Shown here piece by piece: positions 34,414 to 43,421 of a stretch of 64,000 nucleotides of DNA. Source of the stretch: JABDQA01 sp963759125 (lineage in GTDB: Bacteria > Desulfobacterota > Desulfobulbia > Desulfobulbales > Desulfocapsaceae); contig CAVWXN010000001.1 in the NCBI GenBank assembly GCA_963759125.1, positions 186,001 through 250,000 on the forward strand. Direction: 5' to 3'. Numbering within the stretch: the first letter of the stretch is position 1; each line of letters begins with the position of its first letter. The notes beneath the pieces are model-generated. The model saw only the letters and a list, made by a program, of their open reading frames with translations. It did no database searches and had not been told where the DNA came from. The position numbers and the translations under genes were made by a program.

Positions 34414-35811
34414 TTAAACACTCTGTTCATCAGTGCTATAATGATATTCTTTGGAAAAATACTTGAGGATGATGGCTTCCATCCTTTTGATGAGTAGTTG
34501 ATTCGTTCCATTGGCGAAATGATCGTAGAGTGGTCGGGATATTCCGAAAAAGCTGTCCAGCAGTGCAGGATCGAAATGGGTGCCACGACCCTGGCTCAAA
34601 ATCTCCAGCGAAGTATCAAGAGTTAGCTGCTCTTTGTAGGGCCGCTTAGAGGTCAAGGCGTCAAAGACATCAGCGACGGCAAAGATTCTTGCGCTGACCG
34701 GGATTTCTCTTCCTTTAAGACCGTTGGGGTAGCCCTCGCCCGAAAACTTCTCATGGTGATAGCCAACCACATCGATCGCATCTCTGAGCCAGTCCGACTG
34801 GGAGACGATATCGACACCGTGCTGAACATGGAGCTTCATTGTCTCATATTCCTCTTCGGACAATTTACCAGGTTTCATTAGAATCTGATCGCTTATCCCG
34901 ATCTTCCCCACATCATGGAGAAATGCTCCTTTAATAAGCCCCTGAATTATTTTCGGTTTCAGGCCAATACTCTCGGCCAGTTTTACCGAGTAGATGGTAA
35001 CCCTGTAATTATGGCTGTCGGTGTCGCTGTCCCTTTTGGCGATGGCGCTGCCGATAACACGCAGCGTCTCGACGTTCGATTCAACCAGATTCTCAGTCAA
35101 AACAGTCAATTGGTTGATCAATCGACTGATCACCGGGTAGAGAATCAGGGTGGTCAGCAGAACGATGGCGATAGCCCCGAAGACGGAGCGGGTAATTCGT
35201 CCCGTCACCTCTTTTCTGGCCTTCGAGGAGACTTCGAAGATGCCGTCTAGAAAAGACGTCTGGCTGCCGGTTGGACCATAGAGGGGAAAACTCAGACGAA
35301 TGTAGGGAGTTCCCTTGACCTGCTGGAATGACTGGCTGACTACTGGATTGTCTCGCAAGCGGGACTCTCTCGATTTAGCCAGCTTGGCAACAGCCTGAGC
35401 TTTGGGGTTGTCTTCGTCAATCTCAGTGGCTATTCTGCGGCCTTGCAGATCATAGATCGACACATAGACAAGCCGCCCGGTGTCCGGCTGTGCCTTACCG
35501 ACGATAAGCAGCATCTCCAATTCATCCTGGATTTCGTCGCTGTTTGTATCGAACCGGTGACCCAGCTGTTTTATCTGCGCGTTGAACCTCGAGACAACCT
35601 CTGCTGCCCGATCGTTGACCAGATCTCCCAAGCGCCTCTGTTCCAGCAGAAAGACTACCACTGCCAAGAACAAGGACATGACTGCAGCGGCGGCAATCAA
35701 ACGCAGTATGAGCTGCCGGTGAATGTATCGTTTGGCCCCTCTGCGTTTGAGAATCGCTTTCAGGCCGCTGGCGTCTGAGCTGTTAATCAGACTAACTATT
35801 TTTTCAAGCAT
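34414..35811 (-). CDS. HD-GYP cyclic-di-GMP phosphodiesterase with periplasmic sensor
   Basis: Start taken at ATG 35811 (an upstream GTG adds three residues). Two transmembrane helices (~40-62 and ~215-235) enclose a periplasmic sensor of about 150 residues. The cytoplasmic HD-GYP domain follows, with HNYRVTIYS, LHDVGKIGIS (HD pair), and HHEKFSGEGYPNGLKG (HD-GYP signature) plus ADVFDALTSKRPYK. Predicted to degrade c-di-GMP in response to an external signal. A PilZ receptor gene occurs 10 kb away. No operon partner is evident. Confidence 0.9.
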   Translation of the reverse strand: MLEKIVSLINSSDASGLKAILKRRGAKRYIHRQLILRLIAAAAVMSLFLAVVVFLLEQRRLGDLVNDRAAEVVSRFNAQIKQLGHRFDTNSDEIQDELEMLLIVGKAQPDTGRLVYVSIYDLQGRRIATEIDEDNPKAQAVAKLAKSRESRLRDNPVVSQSFQQVKGTPYIRLSFPLYGPTGSQTSFLDGIFEVSSKARKEVTGRITRSVFGAIAIVLLTTLILYPVISRLINQLTVLTENLVESNVETLRVIGSAIAKRDSDTDSHNYRVTIYSVKLAESIGLKPKIIQGLIKGAFLHDVGKIGISDQILMKPGKLSEEEYETMKLHVQHGVDIVSQSDWLRDAIDVVGYHHEKFSGEGYPNGLKGREIPVSARIFAVADVFDALTSKRPYKEQLTLDTSLEILSQGRGTHFDPALLDSFFGISRPLYDHFANGTNQLLIKRMEAIILKYFSKEYHYSTDEQSV

Positions 35812-36022
35812 AGTCTGCACTACTTGACCTTAGCATTGTCGAGAATATATGCTATTACTAGTTAAGTGATGCGAGTCAATTAATTGATTGATGCAGTTGA
35901 TCTCCCTCATCGCTGCTCAACCAGTATAGTATTAAATTGCGGGAAAGAGCAAGAAAACCATTATCCGATTTCAGGCGATGGATAGAGAAACACACGCGAG
36001 GTGCACTTCCAGGTGCTATAAC

Positions 36023-36469
36023 ATGAGCAAGGCAGTAACCGTAATTCTGAGCTTATCGATTGCAGCTCTTCTCCTCTCCTCCTGCAGCACATCCGATGAC
36101 ATTCTGAAAGCTCTAAAAATAGATTATTCTCCATCAAAAGATCAGAAGTCAGCAGCCAAAATCAGCAAAGCCGATCTGGAGAAGCAACTTGCCGCGGCCA
36201 AGAAAAAAGAAGCCGCGCTCAAGCAGCAGGTGACCACGCTTGAAAACGAGATCGGCAAAAAAGATGAGGTACTTAGCACCCAGATAGCGGAATTGCAGGA
36301 AGAACTCAGGGTCAAAGAACTGGCACTCACTGAAGAGATAGATGCGCTGAAAAAGGAGATCGACGAGAAAGAGGCCATTATTACTCTCCAGAGCAAAGTC
36401 ATCGGTCTCTTGGATGACGCCGATCAGACACTGCAGAAAACCATCGATGAGCAGGTGCGCCAGCGCTGA
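36023..36469 (+). CDS. Coiled-coil lipoprotein
   Basis: Start chosen at ATG 36023 (MSKAVTVILS). A lipoprotein signal ends at the lipobox LLSSC, followed by S/T, then a long Lys/Glu/Ala-rich coiled coil (~45-135) with heptad-like spacing. The protein should be anchored in the outer or inner membrane facing the periplasm. Small coiled-coil lipoproteins tie envelope layers or porins together; it neighbours a porin gene on the opposite strand. No specific family is recognised. Confidence 0.7.
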   Translation: MSKAVTVILSLSIAALLLSSCSTSDDILKALKIDYSPSKDQKSAAKISKADLEKQLAAAKKKEAALKQQVTTLENEIGKKDEVLSTQIAELQEELRVKELALTEEIDALKKEIDEKEAIITLQSKVIGLLDDADQTLQKTIDEQVRQR

Positions 36470-36493
36470 AAAGCCGCGCCGATGTATCCAGGT

Positions 36494-37799
36494 CTAGAAG
36501 GCGATGCCCAGGCGGATACCGCCCGCCACCCGGACTTTCGACTCCTTGGTACTGTTATCACTGCCAAAGATTATCTGTAAATCGGGGGAAATCACCAGTT
36601 CCTTGGTGACCTGCCAGCGGTAATAGGTCTCCACCACCGATTGCCAAATCTGAGTGGCGGAGGACCTTCCCGCCCCGACCCCGAAGCCGAAACTGTCGAA
36701 TCCTCTTATCTGCTTACCGTGGCCAGCGAACAGGAGCATATCGGTATCGGTTGGATCGCCATAGGATTGGGCAATTCTAAACACATAGACTTCATTCTCC
36801 TCCCGTCCTTCATGCTCCAGGGTGGCACTGTAACCGCGGCCGCCCAGGTACTCATCCACATCATTTTCATCACTCGCCCAGCCCATCAACTGCAGACGAG
36901 CATCTTTTCCATCCATTCCCGTAAAACTGTAGCCCGCCTGAATGGCACCGAACAAGGCGGTGGAATCAAGGCTGAAATCAATCTGGGCGTCACCCTCGAT
37001 ACCCTGGATATTGGAGATGCCACCGGTAAGTTCCCAGCGATCGTTGGGCTTCCAATGGGTTGCGAAACCGGCGCCGTAACTGGGGAAATTGACCGTCGGG
37101 TTGCTGGAAAAGGCCTGGTTCAGGAAGAATCTCTTGGCACCGCGCAAAGAATGTTTATCGACAAACGAGTCAATTGAGAACTGACCGTAGCGCAGTGAGA
37201 GCCTGTCGTCAAACAAGCGCTGGTCGAGATAGAGGTCAGGTATCTGAAAGCCTGAGTCGTTGAAGCCGTCCACCGTGCCCCAGAGCAGATCGGTCTGGCC
37301 CTGGATATCCGAAGGTGCGTATTCGGAATAAGCCCGGCGGTCTCTGACTCTGAAGGAGAGATAGATGGGTTTGTTGAACCTTTCCCCCATGATCAGCCAG
37401 CGCCCACTCAGGCTGAGGTCCCCGGCTGTCCCTGCGACACTGACGTCAGCGTCATTGTAGGCCTGGGTGAGCAGATCATAGCTAGCGGTAAACTCGACCC
37501 TGTGTTTCTGCCACCAGTCAAGCTGCTTCTTCCGTAAAGCATAGTAGAAATCGGGAAACAGGCTTCGCCTTCTCGGGTCAGATACCAATTCATCCCGCTG
37601 CTCCAGAGTTCCTTCAATACTGTTCGCTGCCTCTTTTTCCAGGGGTTTGGTATCTTCTTTAGATAAGCGGGTCTGTAACTGCCTCCTCCGCCCAGGCCGG
37701 CATCATTCCAGGGATCGACATCCAAAAGACGGCGGTCAGCAGACCTGATCCCAACAATGTGCTTAGATGCAATGATGTTGCTCTTACGAGTGGCCCCAT
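36494..37799 (-). CDS. OprB-family carbohydrate-selective porin, one frame break
   Basis: Outer-membrane beta-barrel. The mature part (from about 37670 down to 36494) shows alternating hydrophobic strands, RYGQFSIDSFVDKH, the NPTVNFPSYGAGF segment, AGYSFTG and a C-terminal GGIRLGIAF ending in Phe, typical of barrel insertion. The N-terminus lies in another frame: ATG 37799 starts a signal peptide ending PAWAEEAVTDPL. Removing one base near 37670-37676 continues into SKEDTKPLEKEAANSIEG and the open frame starting at 37588. One base insertion is therefore inferred. Family OprB is supported by barrel pattern and length. Confidence 0.75.
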
Positions 37800-37823
37800 A
37801 AACGGTGAACCTGTTTGCAACAG

Positions 37824-39093
37824 CTACTCCTTGGCAGGCAATAATTGTTCACCGGCTCCGGTGGTGATCTTCCATCCCGCTTTCTTGAATTCATATGGGC
37901 CATGTCGCTCAGATCCCCGAGGACCCATAACTCCTTTACAGCACTTGCAGCGATAGCGGGCGTAATCTGAAATCTCCATCAAGGCACCGGCCACCCGCTC
38001 AGACCAGATCAGATGATCGGTCGGCAGGATCACCGCCACTGCAGCCATCCTTGTTGACTGCTTTGGTGATGCGGGCCATTGGTATCGATTGTTTTGAGTG
38101 GGGTCACGTGGGTGTGATAACCTGCCGTCAAGACCGTTAGCTCGGTGATCACCCTGGCCATTTCGGGTGAACTGGCCTGCAGCGAGACCTTCAGGAACAG
38201 CTCGAGGTTGTCGACTCCCTTCATTGACTCAAGCGCCGAGGTCATGACAGTATACAGCGCCGGTGAGAACATCTGGTTGTTGAGAAACAGTTGAACGGTA
38301 TCACCGTCCATGCCCAGAGCCAGCAGCTTGTCTCTGCTCTGTACCCATAGCTCCGAGGCCGGGGTGGTGTTGATTGCCTCATTCAGAAGCCTGGCAGCTC
38401 CGGAGGTGGCAAGGACAATCCCGCCGACCCCTGGAACCACGCTGGTGGCCACTCCCACCCCAGTCCGCCCAGATAATCCGCCCAGGCCAATCGGTCCAGT
38501 TCTTCCTGGAGCACTTGGTTGCGGGAGTAGACATTGACGTTGTACTTGGTGGCAATCTGACCTTTGGATTTGGAAAAGCCGATAAGCTGCTGCGCCTTAC
38601 TGTCTTCGGCGTCGGTAACCTCCCTCTTGCCAACTGTTTCACTGGCCCGATGAAACAGGCTCTGTACTCCCGAGGCCGCACCTTTCAAGGTGTTTTCAGG
38701 ATCAGTAAACAGGTTTTTGATGCCGGTTACGGTATTTTCCCCTGACTGTTTCAGTGAAGCAATTGCCGTATCATCGGTTTTTACCTTTTTCATCTCAGCA
38801 ATGGCGTTGAGCTCATTGACGAGAAATCCCAGAGCTGAAGTAGAAGGAGCGTCAGAAGTACCAAATGGAGAGTTAACCGTGTAACGGTTGAATAAACCGT
38901 TATTTTCGACTTCGTCATCCACCTCATGATTCGGGCCTTTGAGCCGTTCGGGCTCCAAGATATTCTTAGCCGAGAGCACGGGAGGGTTCTCAAATTCGGC
39001 CTGGGCATGGTAAGCCATAGAGAATATCACCAGCTCCATCGCAAGGGTGAGCGTGACAATTCCTTTCAGAAAAGCTGAGGGGATGCCGAACAT
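37824..39093 (-). CDS. Secreted protein of unknown function, three frame breaks
   Basis: An ATG at 39093 begins a signal peptide ending near YHAQAEF. Three open frames on the minus strand (39093-38383, 38458-38030, 38048-37824) join into one ~420-residue protein when single bases are corrected near 38455 (a missing G in a G-run), 38078 and 38052. The rejoined text is smooth: YLGGLG-VGVATSVVPG and NGRITKAVNKDG-AVAVILP. Features are a helical N-terminal half, a Gly/Ala-rich hydrophobic stretch (VVPGVGGIVLATSGAA) and a C-terminal CKCCKG cysteine cluster. I do not recognise the family. It sits just upstream of the porin on the same strand, so the two may be an operon. Confidence 0.55.
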
Positions 39094-39410
39094 GGTGTAA
39101 CATAGTAAACCTCCTTATTGGCTGGCTATATGTAAAGCTGTATATGATTTTCTGGTGGTAATAACATCCACGCAGCATGCCTCAGACATGAGTAATCCAA
39201 TTGGTGGCGAAATGCAACGCTGACGGGAATCCCCAGTCAGATACTCCGGCTGATAAAGAGGTCCAGATGTCGACTGGTTCGGTCCCATCCCCACCGCCTT
39301 TCTGGTCATTCCCCTGGTCGGCGCCAGACTCAAGCGTCGTCCGGCCACCCTCTCCCACGGCGAGCGACAACGGGTAGCCATCTGCCGCGTCCTGAGTCTG
39401 TCGAAAGACT

Positions 39411-39536
39411 GAAAGAAATGGGGATCAAAAGTCTGGTCTACTCACCCTGCTTCAAGCGCCCAGACGAGGGAGATTTCCTGACGGCGATGAAAGAGAATAT
39501 CGACAATCTAAGTATTGTTTTCAGCGGGGCTGATTG
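39411..39536 (+). pseudogene. 3' fragment of a ZnuA-like metal-binding protein gene
   Basis: The last ~41 codons (VERLKEMGIKSLVYSPCFKR, then PDEGDFLTAMKENIDNL) match the C-terminus of ABC-transporter zinc/manganese-binding proteins. Just upstream (39340-39395) an LSHGERQRVAICRVL piece of an ABC ATPase appears in another frame. Both are truncated, so this is the scar of a deleted metal ABC locus. The rest of 39094-39410 holds no intact gene. Confidence 0.5.
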
Positions 39537-39835
39537 ATATAACAAATCCCAGAAGATGGGTGGAGCGGCAGAACATGGCTGAGCAATTGACCAGAGAGCA
39601 GATCATAGAGCAGTATCATCAAAAAATGATAGCGGCCCTCGAAGGCAGGTGTGAAATTGAGGAAATCTGCGGCCTCGGTATCGAAACACTCTGTTCCTCC
39701 ATCATCGCTGAACGAAACAGTTTGTTGAGGCGTTACGGCTTGATCGCGGTTGATAAAAAGACGACGAGACAGACATTGAAAAGCTCAGAAAAAGCAGACA
39801 ACCATGTAGTTCCATCTGTCCGGCAGGAGGGAATT

Positions 39836-41047
39836 ATGGCACACCATCAACCCGAAGATCTTTTTTCGGTCAATGCCAGGGGGCTGAAACCTTCGGCCAT
39901 AGAGGCGATTCACAAATTGCTGGAGCAGCCCGGCATGAGGTCTTTAGCCGGTGCCTGGCCAGATCCGCTTGTCTTCCAAACCGTTGAAATAGCTGCAATC
40001 ATTGCTGAGTTGCTTGACAAACAAGGAGATCAGGCACTCCAGTACGGTTCAACCAGGGGCCAGCCAGCCCTGCGGCAGGCGCTTGCCGATATGGCCTCTA
40101 CCCAACTTGGATTCGAGTGCTCGCCGCAGCAAATTCTGGTGACCTCGGGCTCCGCCCAGGGACTCGATCTGGCCTGCCGGCTATTCGTCGATCCGGGGGA
40201 TATCGTGCTGGTCGGTCTACCCAGTTATTTCGGGGCAACCGCCACCATCTCCTCGCACGGCGGCATCAATGTCGGCATCCCGCTTGATGAGCAGGGAATA
40301 CGAACCGATCTCATGGCCGAAAAGATTTTAGCCCTGCAGAAAGAAGGCAAACGCCTCAAAGCGGCGTATGTCATTCCCAATTTCCAGAACCCCTCCGGGG
40401 TGACCATGAGCGCCCGGAGACGAACTGAACTTATCGATCTGGCTGAACGCTTCCAGTTCATGATTTTCGAGGACGATCCTTACGGCGAACTGCGTTTCGA
40501 AGGTGGACATCTCGCCCCCCTGGCGGCCCTGGACAGCTCCGGCCGAGTCATTCATTTCCACTCGACCTCGAAGACCTTTTCTCCGGGAATGAGAGTTGCC
40601 TGGGTTGCTGCACAAGCGCCGGTGATTGACCGCATGGAGCGTTTAAAGCAGGCCTCCGACATCTCGACCAACAGCCTCTCCCAGCTGGTTCTGCTGGAAC
40701 TCATCAGATCCGGACGTCTGCAAGAGGGTATCGAACGAAACCGAGCCCACTACCGTCGCAAACGCGATCTCATGCTCGGTCTGATGGACCAACATTTTCC
40801 CAGAGAAGTACACTGGACAAAACCGTCCGGCGGTTTTTTCACCTTCGTCACCCTGCCGCAGGAAATGAGCAGTGATGACCTGCTGAGCGAGGCCCTGGAG
40901 CAGAGGATCGCCTACATAAGCGGCCCTTCGTTTTTCGTCGACGGCAGTGGCCAAAACAGCTTTAGGCTCTCGTTTTCCCAGGCAAGCGTGGAAGATATCG
41001 AGGCGGCAATCCCCTGCCTGGCAGGACTGATCAAAAAGAGATTATAA
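39836..41047 (+). CDS. PLP-dependent aminotransferase (class I, MocR/LysN-like)
   Basis: Start at ATG 39836, chosen for its strong GGAGGG site and for family length (403 residues). The frame stays open upstream to 39515, giving an optional 107-residue extension that has its own helix-rich candidate start at 39575 (MAEQLTREQIIEQYHQKM). The fold-type I core shows QYGSTRGQPALRQALA, VTSGSAQGLDLACRL, the NFQNPSGVTMS segment, FEDDPYGELRFEG and the PLP lysine in HSTSKTFSPGMRVAW. Related enzymes are 2-aminoadipate and branched-chain transaminases. The alcohol dehydrogenase gene follows 43 bases later, suggesting a joint amino-acid pathway. Confidence 0.87.
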   Translation: MAHHQPEDLFSVNARGLKPSAIEAIHKLLEQPGMRSLAGAWPDPLVFQTVEIAAIIAELLDKQGDQALQYGSTRGQPALRQALADMASTQLGFECSPQQILVTSGSAQGLDLACRLFVDPGDIVLVGLPSYFGATATISSHGGINVGIPLDEQGIRTDLMAEKILALQKEGKRLKAAYVIPNFQNPSGVTMSARRRTELIDLAERFQFMIFEDDPYGELRFEGGHLAPLAALDSSGRVIHFHSTSKTFSPGMRVAWVAAQAPVIDRMERLKQASDISTNSLSQLVLLELIRSGRLQEGIERNRAHYRRKRDLMLGLMDQHFPREVHWTKPSGGFFTFVTLPQEMSSDDLLSEALEQRIAYISGPSFFVDGSGQNSFRLSFSQASVEDIEAAIPCLAGLIKKRL

Positions 41048-41090
41048 ACCCAGCGACATCAGGAACCGGAAGATAGACAGAGGTGCTAAA

Positions 41091-42131
41091 GTGAAAGCAG
41101 CCTATTATGAAGAATTCCAACAGCCGTTAACCATCCAGAATCTGGCCGACCCCTCACCCGACAATGATGGGGTTGTCATCGAAGTAAAGGCGACCGGATT
41201 GTGCAGAAGTGACTGGCACGGCTGGATGGGACATGATCCAGATATCTCGCTGCCCCATGTGCCCGGCCACGAACTTGCCGGTGTGGTAAGGGCAGTGGGC
41301 AACAGGGTACAAAACTGGCGGGCAGGCGACCGCGTCACCCTGCCCTTTGTCTGCGGCTGCGGATACTGCGGCGAGTGCGCTTCGGGAAATCAGCAGGTCT
41401 GCGACCACCAGTTTCAACCCGGCTTCACCCACTGGGGATCCTTTGCCCAGTTTGTAGCCATCAAATACGCCGATGTTAATCTGGTCCGGCTTCCCGATGC
41501 AGTTGATTTCGTGACCGCCGCGAGTCTGGGTTGCCGATTCATCACATCCTTTCGAGCCGTGGTCGCCCAGGGACGAATCCAGGCCGGTGAATGGCTGGCG
41601 GTACACGGCTGTGGTGGGGTTGGATTGTCGGCCATCATGATAGGCGACTCCCTGGGAGCCAATGTGGTAGCCGTCGACATCGACGACTCCAAACTGGCAC
41701 TGGCAGCCTCGGTGGGCGCCACAGCAACGGTGAACGCCAAGTCGGTTGCCGATGTGATCGAAGCGGTACGGGATCTAACCGGCGGCGGTGCCCATGTCTC
41801 CGTCGATGCCCTGGGACATCCCGAAACATGCTTCAACTCGGTGGCAAATCTGAGGAAGCGGGGCCGCCACGTCCAGGTGGGGCTGATGCTGGCCGATCAT
41901 CGCCATCCACAGGTACCGATGGATCGGATCATCGCCCACGAGCTGGAGGTACTCGGCAGTCACGGTATGCAGGCCCATAAATTCGATGAAATTTTTCGAC
42001 TCATCGGCTCCGGCCGGCTGCAGCCTGAAAAACTGGTCGGCAAAACAATTACCCTGGAAGAGTCGCTGACGGCGCTGCCAGCGATGGACAGTTTTGAACA
42101 TGAGGGAGTGACGGTAATCGACCGGTTCTGA
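41091..42131 (+). CDS. Zinc-dependent alcohol dehydrogenase
   Basis: Medium-chain dehydrogenase, 346 residues, GTG start behind GAGGTG. Catalytic zinc ligands are visible in CRSDWHGW and GHELAGVV, a structural-zinc type loop in CGCGYCGECASGNQQVC, and the NAD-binding GCGGVGLSAIMIG followed by VAVDIDD. It should oxidise an alcohol or reduce an aldehyde using NAD(P)H. Placed directly after the aminotransferase, it may handle aldehydes formed from amino acids. The exact substrate is unknown. Confidence 0.9.
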   Translation: MKAAYYEEFQQPLTIQNLADPSPDNDGVVIEVKATGLCRSDWHGWMGHDPDISLPHVPGHELAGVVRAVGNRVQNWRAGDRVTLPFVCGCGYCGECASGNQQVCDHQFQPGFTHWGSFAQFVAIKYADVNLVRLPDAVDFVTAASLGCRFITSFRAVVAQGRIQAGEWLAVHGCGGVGLSAIMIGDSLGANVVAVDIDDSKLALAASVGATATVNAKSVADVIEAVRDLTGGGAHVSVDALGHPETCFNSVANLRKRGRHVQVGLMLADHRHPQVPMDRIIAHELEVLGSHGMQAHKFDEIFRLIGSGRLQPEKLVGKTITLEESLTALPAMDSFEHEGVTVIDRF

Positions 42132-42152
42132 TAGTCTGCCCCGTTCCCAGGC

Positions 42153-42437
42153 TCATCGAGCAGATACCCGCTGCAATTGAGGAATATGACTCTGCTCCTT
42201 TATGGGCCAGTGAAGCAGCGCGGCGATCAAACCAAGAACTGCCCCCGCTATCCAGATGGCGTCGTAGTTGCCGAATATCTCGTAGAGCAGTCCGCCAAGC
42301 CAGACGCCTATGAAGCTGCCCACCTGGTGGCTTAGAAAGACAATGCCATAGAGAAAGGTCATATATCTGGTGCCGAAAAATACCGCCACCAGCCCGGTGG
42401 TCGGCGGCACGGTGGCCAGCCACAGAAAGCCCATGGC
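42153..42437 (-). pseudogene. C-terminal fragment of an MFS transporter
   Basis: The minus-strand frame encodes the last two to three helices of a major-facilitator protein (TGLVAVFFGTRYMTFLYGIV, GSFIGVWLGGLLYEIFGNYD, then a final helix) and a normal stop. Upstream the frame runs into antisense of a ThiC piece, so the gene has lost its first three quarters. Confidence 0.65.
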
Positions 42438-42627
42438 GGCGCTGGCCCGCCGCGACCTGCGCTGGGATGATCTGGAGCAGCACCTGCTGTTTCCGCAGGT
42501 TGCCCGTAAGATCAGAAGCGAGCGATCTCCTGAATCGGAGGAATCCTGTTCAATGTGCGGCGATTTCTGCGCCATGAAGAAAGGAATGGAGGTTTTTGCT
42601 GCAGATATTACCCACAAGACGGCCTGA
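42438..42627 (+). pseudogene. thiC: 3' fragment of thiC
   Basis: The plus-strand frame reads RRDLRWDDLEQHLLFP..AR and then CSMCGDFCAMK, the C-terminal 4Fe-4S motif (CxxCxxxxC) of phosphomethylpyrimidine synthase ThiC, ending at a proper stop. Only ~60 codons remain. The break joins it back to back with the MFS fragment at about 42440, marking a rearrangement end point. Confidence 0.65.
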
Positions 42628-42706
42628 CCAGGGTCAGGAGCAACGACATTTTTCGGGCTCCCTGCACCAGGGGGCCCAAGCCAGGCTGTGGTCTGGCCGG
42701 CTTCGA

Positions 42707-42838
42707 TCAGCCCTTGCTCCGCATGAGTATGACGACAAGACCGACGGCCAGGGCCGCAAATACGAAAATTGCATAAATCACAAAGCCCTGCCCCCCTGGT
42801 TTTTTCTTTTTCTGCTCCGGGGATTCTTCGTTTTCCAT
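42707..42838 (-). CDS. Small single-pass membrane protein (43 aa)
   Basis: ATG at 42836-42838 with an AGAGG site upstream. The protein has a charged N-terminus (MENEESPEQKKKKPGGQG) followed by one hydrophobic helix (FVIYAIFVFAALAVGLVVIL) and MRSKG. The clear topology, ribosome site and normal stop argue for a real small gene. Function unknown. Confidence 0.55.
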   Translation of the reverse strand: MENEESPEQKKKKPGGQGFVIYAIFVFAALAVGLVVILMRSKG

Positions 42839-42978
42839 GGCAACCTCTTCATAAAGATAGCGATTTCTATTGGTTCCACCTTACTACCCATAATTCGGCT
42901 CGGCAATAGCAACAACCAGATATGGATTAACTGAACCGAAGATCCGCTCACACCGACGCTGCGTAATGTTCTGATAAT

Positions 42979-43287
42979 ATGCTCGGTGTTACCTTGCCGC
43001 CTCAGATATCAACTGAATTGGAAGCGGCCCTTCAGCAGGAGAAGGTATATATCGCCAAACGCGGTAACCGCATCCGGCTGGCTCCTCATGTCTACAACGA
43101 TACAGCCGAGGTTGACAGGCTTTTCGAGGTGCTGCCCCACTACTTGAAACAGGGTCATCCGGCAGAACCTCAACGGCTGAAAATGTCGTTTGGGGATTTG
43201 GTCACGATCTTTTGCTTCAATAGACCGGTAAAGATCAGCTCTTGGTCTGCACACCCCGATGACTATCCAACACCAAATCTTTCTTGA
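42979..43287 (+). pseudogene. 3' fragment of a class V aminotransferase
   Basis: The first ~60 codons (LPPQISTELEAALQQEKVYI and RGNRIRLAPHVYND.AEVD) match the C-terminus of cysteine-desulfurase-like PLP enzymes. The rest of the domain, including the PLP lysine, is missing and the tail looks out of frame. Another remnant in the 39-43 kb decay zone. Confidence 0.55.
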
Positions 43288-43371
43288 CTTCTGGTCTTAC
43301 CAGAATTATCCTAAGCAAAACCAGCTAATTATAGATTTAAAAGCAAATATTGCCGGATCTGGTGTTACCAG
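43284..43371 (+). promoter_or_regulatory. maeB promoter with paired GntR/FadR-type operators
   Basis: TTGACT (43284-43289), a 17-base spacer and TATCCT (43307-43312) form a sigma-70 promoter. CTGGTCTTACCAG (43291-43303) lies inside the spacer and CTGGTGTTACCAG (43359-43371) 68 bases downstream. TGGT-N3-ACCA is the core operator of FadR-subfamily GntR regulators such as LldR and PdhR, so lactate/pyruvate-type repression of malic enzyme is inferred. Confidence 0.7.
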
Positions 43372-43421
43372 AATTCGGGATAAATCTAAATGATCAACGA
43401 CCAGCCTACTTGAGAGGAAAC

